Below are positions 56,021 through 64,000 of a stretch of 64,000 nt of DNA, piece by piece (within the stretch, counting starts at the first letter, position 1; each line of letters opens with the position of its first letter). Origin of the DNA: Polaromonas glacialis (GTDB lineage Bacteria > Pseudomonadota > Gammaproteobacteria > Burkholderiales > Burkholderiaceae_C); contig NZ_KL448323.1 of NCBI RefSeq assembly GCF_000709345.1, positions 3,350,961 to 3,414,960 on the forward strand, in the 5' to 3' direction. The position numbers and the translations under genes are program-made. A model generated the notes under the pieces. That model did no database searches. It had not been told where the DNA came from and worked only from the letters and a program-made list of their open reading frames with translations.

Positions 56021-57298
56021 CTAATTTACCTTGAAGAAGGCGGTCTTGGCGGGTCGGTTGACGACGGTCAACCGGGCCACCACCTCCGGCGTCTCAGCCA
56101 CCAGCGCCCCCTTGCGCCAAACCTTCAGCCGATTCGCCCGCAACCGAATCGCCTCCACCGTATCCCGCGCCTGCAGCAGCACGAAGCTCGCATCGCAGCC
56201 CGCATCAAGTCCGTAGCCCGGCAAATGCATCACCTTCGCCGCATTCACCGTCACCGCGTCGAAGCAGGCACGAATGCCTTGCTGGCTAGTCATCTGCGCC
56301 ACGTGCAGGCCCATGTGCGCCACCTCCAGCATGTCGCCCGAACCCATGCCATACCACGGGTCCATCACGCAGTCGTGGCCGAAGGCGACGTTCACGCCGG
56401 CGGCCATCAGCTCGGGCACGCGCGTCATGCCCCGGCGTTTCGGGTAGCTGTCGTGGCGGCCCTGCAGCGTGACGTTGATCAGCGGGTTGGCGATGACGCT
56501 GACGCCGCTCTCGGCGATCAGCGGAAGCAGCTTGCTCACGTAATAGTTGTCCATGGAATGCATCGACGTGCAGTGCGAGCCGTTGACGCGGCCCTGCAGG
56601 CCAAGCCGCTGCGCCTCGAAGGCCAGCGTCTCGATGTGGCGTGACAGCGGGTCGTCGCTCTCGTCGCAGTGCATGTCCACCAGCAGACCGCGCTCGGCCG
56701 CCAGTTCGCACAGCAGCCGCACACTGACCGCGCCATCAATCATGGTGCGCTCGAAATGCGGAATGCCGCCGACCACGTCCACGCCCAGGTTCAGCGCGCG
56801 TTTCAGGTTCTCCAGGCCGCCTTTGGAGCGCAACACGCCATCCTGCGGAAAGGCGACCAGCTGCAGGTCGATGTAGGGCGCGACGCGGCGCCTGACTTCG
56901 AGCAGCGCCTCGACCGGCAGCAGGCTGGGGTCGCTGGTATCGACATGGCTGCGGATCGCCAGCAGGCCCTTGGCCACGGCCCAGTCGCAGTAGGCGAGGG
57001 CGCGTTCAATGATGGCGTCGGCTGTCAGCGTGGGTTTGAGTTCGCCCCACAGCGCGATGCCTTCGAGCAGCGTGCCGCTTTCGTTGACACGCGGCAGGCC
57101 GTAGCTCAGCGTGGCGTCCATGTGGAAATGGGCATCGACGAAAGGCGGGCTCAGCAGGAAGCCGCCCGCGTCGACAAGCTCGTGCGCCGGGGCGTCCAGG
57201 CCGGGCGCGATTTCGGCGATCAGGCCATCGCGCACGGCCACTGACATGCCGGTCCGGCCATCGGGCAGGGTGGCATTTTTGACGAGTAAATCAAGCAT
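56021..57298 (-). CDS. codA: Cytosine deaminase-type amidohydrolase
   Basis: A 425-residue metal-dependent deaminase from ATG 57298. Metal and active-site segments are DAHFHMDATLSYG, the HxD-type RSHVDTSDPSLLP, VDMHCDESDDP, NGSHCTSMH and GHDCVMDPWYG. It converts cytosine to uracil, feeding the pyrimidine degradation genes further upstream in the window. Its 3' end has a divergent partial copy at 52602-53044. Confidence 0.9.
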   Translation of the reverse strand: MLDLLVKNATLPDGRTGMSVAVRDGLIAEIAPGLDAPAHELVDAGGFLLSPPFVDAHFHMDATLSYGLPRVNESGTLLEGIALWGELKPTLTADAIIERALAYCDWAVAKGLLAIRSHVDTSDPSLLPVEALLEVRRRVAPYIDLQLVAFPQDGVLRSKGGLENLKRALNLGVDVVGGIPHFERTMIDGAVSVRLLCELAAERGLLVDMHCDESDDPLSRHIETLAFEAQRLGLQGRVNGSHCTSMHSMDNYYVSKLLPLIAESGVSVIANPLINVTLQGRHDSYPKRRGMTRVPELMAAGVNVAFGHDCVMDPWYGMGSGDMLEVAHMGLHVAQMTSQQGIRACFDAVTVNAAKVMHLPGYGLDAGCDASFVLLQARDTVEAIRLRANRLKVWRKGALVAETPEVVARLTVVNRPAKTAFFKVN

Positions 57299-57487
57299 CT
57301 GCGCCTTTGCGGTAAGTTGCACCAAGGCCCGAGATTAACGGGCTTTGCCGTCTTTGCAGGCACAGCGAGCAGCCCGGGACAGCCAAACGCCTATTCAGAG
57401 GCCCTGCAGTGGTTGATACGCTTGCCCTTCCCCCAGTTTCACAAGCCTTCTTATGATCGTTCCATGCGCTGCGCATGCAAGGAAAAA

Positions 57488-57727
57488 ATGATGAACAAAC
57501 TGACCCTGCACCCCGTGAATGACCAGGTGGTGCGTGTGCTGTCCAGCCAGGGCGAGTGCGTCGGCAACCTCAAGCTGATTGGCAATGTGTGGAATTTCAA
57601 GGCCATTGGCCATGACGCGGACGGCCAGCTCATTCCGGGCGGCGGCCCGCTGACCGACCGGCACAACACGCGCTTTGCGGTTCTGGATGAAGCCGTGGTC
57701 AACGCCGCGCTCTCACATGAAACATGA
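57488..57727 (+). CDS. Small protein of unknown function
   Basis: A 79-residue protein starting MMNKLTLHPVNDQVVR with AAGGA upstream. It has a compact GNVWNFKAIGHDADGQL core and no membrane helix or signal. I do not recognise a family; coding is supported by the ribosome-binding site and codon use like the neighbours. Confidence 0.55.
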   Translation: MMNKLTLHPVNDQVVRVLSSQGECVGNLKLIGNVWNFKAIGHDADGQLIPGGGPLTDRHNTRFAVLDEAVVNAALSHET

Positions 57728-57748
57728 ATATAGACAGCCCACCCCCCG

Positions 57749-57850
57749 CTGTCATCCCGGGCCAGACCCGGGATCCATGACTTCTGCTGGGCGCTGTCAT
57801 CGGACATGGGGACACAGGGACATGGGTTGCGGGTCAGGCCCGCAATGACA
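57749..57850. repeat. RepC palindromic repeat, composite
   Basis: CTGTCATCCCGGGCCAGACC at the left and GGGTCAGGCCCGCAATGACA at the right enclose non-repeat DNA. It resembles the copy at 39690-39771 with halves spread apart. Confidence 0.65.
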
Positions 57851-57892
57851 AAAGAGAAAATGAAGCGCTTCGAGGGCACTGAGCAGTAACGA

Positions 57893-57950
57893 TTTTCGCA
57901 ACTAAATTGGCTGTTTGCGCAATGCGGACGAGCGCGTATAGCTATGTTTT
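57893..57950 (+). repeat. RepA copy, diverged
   Basis: TTTTCGCAACTAAATTGGC, TGTTTGCGCAATGCGGACG, AGCGCGTATAGC. Aligns best with the copy at 9026-9090. Confidence 0.45.
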
Positions 57951-57966
57951 CAGGAGCGCCGGCCCC

Positions 57967-59088
57967 TCAGCGCGCCACCGTGAACGCCAGCGGCCCGCCG
58001 TCGCACATGCCGTCCGACAGCACCAAAAGCCGGTAGGCCGCAGGCGTTTCTTCCAGCACCATCATGGCCTCGGGCTTGGTTTCCTTGTCGCACTTGCGCA
58101 GCTTGACGCGGCTCAGGTCCAGCGCCGCCAGGATTTTGGGCTGCACCACGCGGCCTGCGTCGGCCTTGCCGTCCCACCAGGCCACCGTCCAGCCCGCGCC
58201 CTGGCTGGCGCGGCTGTCGTCGGGCCCGGCCAGCAGCAGGAACCCGGTCTTGACAGCGACCATGTCGCGAATGCCCCGGTTGGCGCCCAGCGCCAGGCGC
58301 GTCACCGTCGCTTTCGGGTCGCGCGCGGCCTGTGCGTCGAACAGCGCATCGGCATCGACCGCCAGTACCAGCGCCGTGTCTTTCAGCACCGGGCCGCGAA
58401 AGCCAAAGTACAGCCGCCCGCCCTGCGCCGCCAGGCCCTCGATGTTCACGCCTTGCTGGCCGGCCAGCGCTGGCGCTTCCTCGGGTGGTTCGGAACCCAG
58501 GCATTTGCGTTCGCCCACATGCGGCGCCAGCCCGGGCTGCGCCTGCATGATGGCCCACAGCCGCCCGGTGTCGGCACGGTCCGCCAGCGCGCTGCCGCCA
58601 GGGGACCGCAAGGCGCGGCCGGTGGCCGGGTCCAGCCGCAAGCGCAGTACATGGCGGCTGCCGGGGTTGCTGGCGCAGTCGCCGCGCTTGGCCGAGTGCG
58701 AGCCGGTGACGTAGAAATAACGCCCGTCCGTGGCCGCGCCTTCGGCATCGAGTTCGTCGGCCGTGTCGCGCAGCACCACCGGCTCGGCATCGATGGTCAA
58801 TGCCTTGTTGCCGATCTGCGCGTAGCGCGCCTGCGCGCCTTCGTCAAAAACGACGAGGCAAAAGCGCCGCTGGCTGGCGTCGAGGTTGCAGGCGATGCCG
58901 CTGACGGACTGGCGGGTTTTTTTGATTTTTTTCTTGCCCAGGTCAAAGTCAAAACCCGCGCCGCTGTCCCATGGGCCGCTGTCGGGCTGGATGCGGGGCG
59001 GCGCCTGTTGCGCGCCGGCGCCGAAGGCCAGGGCGGACGCCAGCAGCGCCAGTAGAACCAGCCGCCAGGGAAAAAGTGTCGTGTGCAT
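57967..59088 (-). CDS. Exported DUF3616-type protein
   Basis: A 373-residue protein with a signal peptide (residues 1-26, ALLASALAFGAGAQ) and a beta-propeller-like body: SGIACNLDASQRRFCLVVFD, DELDAEGAATDGRYFYVTGS, NIEGLAAQGGRLYFGFRGP. This is the DUF3616/phytase-like esterase pattern with no proven activity. It is likely periplasmic. Confidence 0.8.
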   Translation of the reverse strand: MHTTLFPWRLVLLALLASALAFGAGAQQAPPRIQPDSGPWDSGAGFDFDLGKKKIKKTRQSVSGIACNLDASQRRFCLVVFDEGAQARYAQIGNKALTIDAEPVVLRDTADELDAEGAATDGRYFYVTGSHSAKRGDCASNPGSRHVLRLRLDPATGRALRSPGGSALADRADTGRLWAIMQAQPGLAPHVGERKCLGSEPPEEAPALAGQQGVNIEGLAAQGGRLYFGFRGPVLKDTALVLAVDADALFDAQAARDPKATVTRLALGANRGIRDMVAVKTGFLLLAGPDDSRASQGAGWTVAWWDGKADAGRVVQPKILAALDLSRVKLRKCDKETKPEAMMVLEETPAAYRLLVLSDGMCDGGPLAFTVAR

Positions 59089-59119
59089 GGCCGCACTGTA
59101 GTGGACGCGGGGCGCGGTT

Positions 59120-59378
59120 TCAAGGCGGCATCTGCGCCGCGATGAAATCCAGGAAGGCCGTGATGCGCGACGACAGCGCGGTGTTGCGGTAATACACCGC
59201 GTTGACCGGCTGGCGCAGGTCTACCGTCTCGCGCGCCAGCACCTGCACCAGGTCGCCGCGCTGGCGGTCGGTTTCGGTCATGAAGTCGGCCAGGCAGACA
59301 ATGCCCATGCCGGCCAGCGCCAGCTGGCGCATGGTTTCGCCGCTGGAGGCGCTCAGCGTGGGCGCGGCGGCATAGCAT
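59120..59378 (-). pseudogene. LysR regulator C-terminal remnant
   Basis: Encodes only the last about 85 residues of a LysR protein (GETMRQLALAGMGIVCLADF, then NAVYYRNTALSSRITAFLDF). The DNA-binding N-terminus is gone. The frame joins, at about 59379, the truncated MFS gene in opposite orientation, so one deletion removed the divergent promoter and both 5' parts. Confidence 0.85.
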
Positions 59379-59379
59379 C

Positions 59380-60249
59380 ATGTTCACCGGCCTGACCGTG
59401 GCGCTGGTCACCGGCGTTCCGCTGGGCACCTTCATCGGCCAGCATTTCGGCTGGCGCGAAACCTTTCTGGCCGTGTCGGCGCTGGGCGCCATCGCCTTTG
59501 CGGTCAGCCTGATCTTCATCCCGCGCAGCCTCAAACACACGCCGCCCGCGTCGCTGGCGCAGCAGTTCAAGGTGCTGGCCCAGCCGCGCCTGCTGCTGGT
59601 CTATGTGACCACGGCGGTCGGCTACGGCGGCTCTTTCATTCCGTTCACGTTTCTGGCGCCCATCCTGCAGCAGTCGGGCTTTGGCGCCGGCGCCATCGGC
59701 TGGGTGATGCTGGTCTACGGCGTGTCGGTGGCCGCCGGCAATATCTGGGGCGGCCGGCTGGCCGATAGCAAGGGGCCGATTGCCGCGCTGAAGATCATCT
59801 TTGCGCTGCTGGCCGCCGTGCTGATGGTGTTCAACTTCACCGCGCCGCATCCCTGGCTGGCGGTGGCCACCGTGCTGCTGTGGGGCGCCGTGGCCTTCGG
59901 CAACGTGCCGGGCCTGCAGGTCTACGTGGTGCGCCAGGCCGAGCGCCACACGCCGCAGGCGGTCGATGTGGCCTCGGGCCTGAACATCGCCGCTTTCAAC
60001 CTGGGCATCGCCTTTGCGGCCTGGGCCGGCGGACTGGTGGTGACGCATCTGGGCGTGATGCATACGCCGTGGATAGGCGCGCTGGTGGTGCTGGGCGCGC
60101 TGGCGCTGACGTACTGGAGCGGCCGCCTCGACCTGCGCGAGGGTGCGGCTGCCCGCAGCCTCAGGCCTTCAACTTCCATCCCGAACGGAAAATCCACGCA
60201 ATCGCCACCAGGCAAAGCGTCAGAAACCCCAGGATGGCGGCCACGCTGA
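59380..60249 (+). pseudogene. MFS transporter (AraJ-like), N-terminally truncated
   Basis: The frame starts within the family core (FTGLTVALVTGVPLGTFIGQ) and lacks about 110 N-terminal residues, i.e. the first three or four helices. The C-terminus loses its stop near 60160 and runs about 89 bp into the convergent ABC permease gene. It is probably non-functional. Confidence 0.85.
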
Positions 60250-60918
60250 CGCCCACGTTGACATCGGCAACGCCATAAAAACTCCAGCGGAAGCCGCTGA
60301 TCAGGTAGACCACCGGGTTGAACAGCGCGATTTTTTGCCACACCGGCGGCAGCATGTTGATCGAGTAAAACGCGCCGCCCAGAAAGGTCAGCGGCGTGAC
60401 GACCATCAGCGGTACGATCTGCAGCTTCTGGAAGTTGTCCGCCCACAGCCCGATGATGAAACCGAACAGGCTGAAGGTCACGGCGGTCAGCAGCAAAAAG
60501 CACAGCATCCAGAACGGGTGCGCAATGCTGTAGGGCACAAACAGGCGCGCCGTCGCCAGGATCAACAGGCCCAGCAGCACCGACTTGCTCGCCGCCGCGC
60601 CCACATAGCCCATCACCACCTCCATGGACGACACCGGCGCGGACAGCAGCTCGTAAATCGTGCCCGACCACTTGGGCATGTAGATGCCGAAGGCGGCGTT
60701 GGAAATGCTCTCATTGAGCAGCGACAGCATGACCAGGCCGGGAATGATGAAGGCGCCGTAGCTGATGCCGTCGATGTCGCCCATGCGCGAGCCGATGGCG
60801 GCGCCGAAAACGACAAAATACAGCGAGGTCGAGATGACCGGCGCGGCGATTGACTGCGTCAGCGTGCGGAAGGTGCGCGCAATTTCAAACCGGTAGATAG
60901 CCCGGATGGCGTGCCAGT

Positions 60919-60922
<4 letters not shown>
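60161..60922 (-). CDS. ABC-2 type transporter permease
   Basis: A 253-residue permease with six predicted helices, starting [20 protein letters not shown]. The family segment [20 protein letters not shown] lies mid-protein; [17 protein letters not shown] precedes the last helices. It overlaps the ATPase gene by four bases. It resembles the YadH-type exporters; cargo unknown. Confidence 0.92.
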
Positions 60923-61899
<977 letters not shown>

Positions 61900-61911
61900 A
61901 GGGAAATTTTC

Positions 61912-61975
61912 TATGAAAAAGGCCGTTGGCGCAATGGCAACGGGCGCTTAAAGCTATTAAAACAGGAGCATTTGC
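61912..61975 (-). repeat. RepA copy (reverse), intergenic
   Basis: The reverse complement reads TGCTCCTGTTTTAATAGC, TTTAAGCGCC, TTGCGCCAACGGCC, TTTTTCATAG. Confidence 0.6.
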
Positions 61976-62211
61976 AGGACGCTGAGCGGCACTTGCTTGG
62001 CGCGCCATCGCCAGCTTGCGGTCATGAAGCGTTTCCAGGACCCCGTCCGGCTGCAGCGTCTGCGAGTGTAGCGGTCGCTCATTTTGGCGCTTGTTGCTGA
62101 TCGTGACCACGACCTGGTGGCGGGCCGTTTTGCCATTGCCGGTGAAGCCCGGCCCTTGCGTGTTAGGCGTCAGCACTTTCGACTGCCGCGCGGCGATGGC
62201 GCGGCGGCGCA

Positions 62212-62670
62212 TCAAACATGCCGATGCGCGCGCGACCTGGGCTCTTCACGCGGCAGGTGTTCGGCGCGCTCATGCAGCGCTTCCATGATGCGGCATTGCG
62301 GCCCGCTGCCGTCGCAGCCCGCGCGCAGGCTGATCAAGTCGTCTTGCAAGGCCTGCAGTTCGGCCAGCCGCTCGGCCACATGCGCGATATGCGATTCGAG
62401 CGCGGCGTTCGCTAGCGCGCAGTCTGCTTTCTGCGCCAGGTCGAGGTGCAGCAGCGTGCGCACTTCATCGAGCGACATGTCCATCGCCCGGCACAGCCGG
62501 ATGAACCTGAGCTGGTGAATGTCGCCATCGGAGTAGCCGCGGTAGCTGTTGGCCCCGCGCGCGCCGGGCGCCAGCAGGCCTTCTTTTTCATAAAAACGGA
62601 TGTTGGCGGTGCTGACGCCGCTCAGGGCGGCGGCTTTCCCGATCAGGTGCAGGGGTTTTGACTCAAGCAT
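62212..62670 (-). CDS. MerR family heavy-metal regulator (CadR/PbrR-like)
   Basis: A 152-residue regulator from ATG 62670: HTH KAAALSGVSTANIRFYEKEG, dimerisation helix, and Cys residues for metal binding (DCALANAALE, RAGCDG, QCRIMEAL) consistent with the Cd/Pb branch. It is divergent from a P-type ATPase across a MerR-type promoter, the standard arrangement. Confidence 0.88.
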   Translation of the reverse strand: MLESKPLHLIGKAAALSGVSTANIRFYEKEGLLAPGARGANSYRGYSDGDIHQLRFIRLCRAMDMSLDEVRTLLHLDLAQKADCALANAALESHIAHVAERLAELQALQDDLISLRAGCDGSGPQCRIMEALHERAEHLPREEPRSRAHRHV

Positions 62671-62673
62671 GGC

Positions 62674-62704
62674 TTGACCTTCAAGTGGGTTCAGGGTTTT
62701 TAAT
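62674..62704 (+). promoter_or_regulatory. MerR-type promoter of the P-type ATPase
   Basis: -35 TTGACC (62674-62679) and -10 TTTAAT (62699-62704) separated by 19 bp, with an imperfect dyad ACCTTCAAGTGGGTTCAGGG between them. An over-long spacer is the hallmark of MerR-activated promoters. Confidence 0.75.
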
Positions 62705-62725
62705 GGTGGCACAGGAAAAAAAACC

Positions 62726-64000
62726 ATGACCGATTGCTGCTCAAAACCTTCCGATACCTGCGCCATTCCCGTGGCGCCTGCTGCGCCCCCGCCCTCGGGC
62801 GCCACGCGCTTTCGCATTCCGGCGATGGACTGCGCCGTGGAAGAGGCCGATATCCGCCGCCTCTTGGAGCCGGTGAAGGGCATCCGTTCGCTGAACTTCC
62901 AGCTGGTGGCGCGAACCCTCGCGATTGACGCGCCGGATGACGCCGTGCAGGCCGCTGTCGCGGCGATTGGCCAGGCGGGCTACAAGATGCAGCCGTTTGC
63001 CACGGCCCCGGCGGATGAAGGCGCGCACAAGGGGCACGACCACGCGCATGACGACGGCCACGCGCTGCCTGCGGGCCTGCCCCGGCTGGTCGGCGCGCTG
63101 GTGCTGGCGGGCGTGGCCGAGGCGATCAGTTTTTTCGCCCCCGAAGGCCTGCCGTGGATGCTGGCTGGCATGGCGGTGGCGCTGGCCGCCATCTACCTGG
63201 CGGGGCTGGAGGTGTACCAGAAAGGCCTCACCGCGCTGTTCAAACGCCGGCTCAACATCAATGCCTTGATGACGGTGGCCGTGACCGGCGCCTTCCTGAT
63301 CGGCCAGTGGCCCGAGGCGGCGATGGTGATGGCGCTGTATTCGCTCGCCGAGCTGATCGAGGCGATGGCGGTGGACCGCGCGCGCAATGCCATCAAGGGC
63401 CTGATGGCGCTGGCCCCCGAGCAAGCCGATGTTCGCCAGCCCGGCGGCAACTGGCAGACCGTGGCACTCAATGACGTGCCGCTGGGCGCCACCGTGCGCG
63501 TCAGGCCCGGCGGGCGCATTCCGCTGGACGGGCTGGTCACGGCCGGCGCCAGCGCGGTGAACCAGGCGCCGGTCACCGGCGAAAGCCTGCCGGTGGACAA
63601 GGGCGTGGGCGACAGTGTGTTCGGCGGCACCATCAACGAAACCGGCGAGCTGGAACTGGCGGTGACGGCGGCCGCGCAGGACAGCACGCTGGCGCGCATC
63701 ATCCACGCCGTCGAGCAGGCGCAAGGCAAGCGCGCGCCCACGCAGACGCTGATCGACCGCTTCGCCGCCGTCTACACGCCGACCGTGTTCGTGCTGGCGC
63801 TGGCGGTCGCCTTGTTCACGCCGCTGCTGCTCGACTGGACCTGGCTGGACGCGCTGTACAAGGCGCTGGTGCTGCTGGTCATCGCCTGCCCGTGCGCGCT
63901 GGTGGTGTCCACGCCGGTGACGGTGGTCAGCGGCCTGGCGACGGCGGCGCGGCGCGGCATCTTGATCAAGGGCGGCACCTACCTGGAGGAAGCCCGCCGC
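62726..64000 (+). CDS. cadA: Heavy-metal P1B-type ATPase (Cd/Zn/Pb), 3' end beyond window
   Basis: At least 425 residues; truncated by the window. N-terminal Cys-rich start MTDCCSKPSDTCAI, then a metal-binding-like domain with MDCAVEEADI, a His-rich stretch (HKGHDHAHDDGH), the membrane region and the metal-site CPCALV in the sixth helix (residues about 391-396). The A-domain motif TGES is present. The Cd/Zn/Pb branch (CadA/ZntA) is supported by the adjacent MerR gene and promoter. Confidence 0.92.
   Translation, partial: MTDCCSKPSDTCAIPVAPAAPPPSGATRFRIPAMDCAVEEADIRRLLEPVKGIRSLNFQLVARTLAIDAPDDAVQAAVAAIGQAGYKMQPFATAPADEGAHKGHDHAHDDGHALPAGLPRLVGALVLAGVAEAISFFAPEGLPWMLAGMAVALAAIYLAGLEVYQKGLTALFKRRLNINALMTVAVTGAFLIGQWPEAAMVMALYSLAELIEAMAVDRARNAIKGLMALAPEQADVRQPGGNWQTVALNDVPLGATVRVRPGGRIPLDGLVTAGASAVNQAPVTGESLPVDKGVGDSVFGGTINETGELELAVTAAAQDSTLARIIHAVEQAQGKRAPTQTLIDRFAAVYTPTVFVLALAVALFTPLLLDWTWLDALYKALVLLVIACPCALVVSTPVTVVSGLATAARRGILIKGGTYLEEARR

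Overview
The window looks like the replication-origin region of a Comamonadaceae (Burkholderiales, Betaproteobacteria) chromosome, probably Polaromonas or a close relative. That is inferred from the gyrB-dnaN-dnaA / rpmH-rnpA-yidD-yidC-mnmE order, beta-proteobacterial protein sequences and high GC. Dispersed repeats of kinds I associate with comamonads also point this way. No tRNA, rRNA or CRISPR was seen.

Layout. 0-8.3 kb is the origin: gyrB (partial), dnaN and dnaA on the minus strand, and rpmH, rnpA, yidD, yidC and mnmE on the plus strand. Two inverted, clearly related origin modules flank dnaA, at 1751-1937 and 3637-3830. Each has DnaA boxes, a run of DnaA-trio-like triplets and an AT-rich block. 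8.4-25.4 kb is mostly core metabolism and transport: a cNMP-binding protein, a histidine phosphatase, a KefB/C-type antiporter, kdsD-kdsC-lptC, an RRM protein, amt, a Mn-riboswitch-linked UPF0016 exporter, SAM-II-riboswitch-linked metX-metW, chrA, a SulP transporter, hyi and alkB. A PD-(D/E)XK protein sits between metW and chrA.

25.4-28.5 kb is an accessory patch: an orphan Pycsar-effector-like membrane protein, an IS630-type element inserted in a repeat, the BrnT/BrnA toxin-antitoxin pair and a galM remnant. 28.5-36 kb is core-like: glutaredoxin, pepP, murU, tkt, gap, a RutR-like TetR regulator and a 2OG-oxygenase-like gene. 36-38.1 kb holds a flavin reductase and two integron-cassette-like genes (GNAT and a chlorite-dismutase-like protein) with attC-like sites but no integrase. 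38.4-44 kb is a reductive pyrimidine catabolism operon (preT-preA-hydA-ureidopropionase) with a RutR-like palindrome before preT. 44-52.5 kb mixes DUF1232, an RNase II-type protein, HipBA, an ECF42-type sigma factor with its YCII partner, a decayed DUF6527 gene, a small MITE-like element and a Phd/VapC pair.

52.6-57.3 kb is a two-component module bracketed by a full codA and a divergent second copy of the codA 3' end. 57.4-62 kb has a DUF3616 protein, a LysR/MFS pair destroyed by one deletion, and an ABC-2 exporter. 62.2-64 kb is a MerR regulator and a heavy-metal P-type ATPase (partial), divergent from a 19-bp-spacer promoter.

Three dispersed repeat families recur. RepA contains ATAGCTGCTTGCGC and about a dozen copies were found. 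RepB is GC-rich, with a GCCCCCACGCTTCCCGC core. RepC is a GTCAT...ATGAC palindrome. RepA lies in frame inside mnmE, chrA (twice) and murU, and RepB inside metX and the sulP-type gene (tandem), so several conserved proteins carry repeat-encoded peptides.
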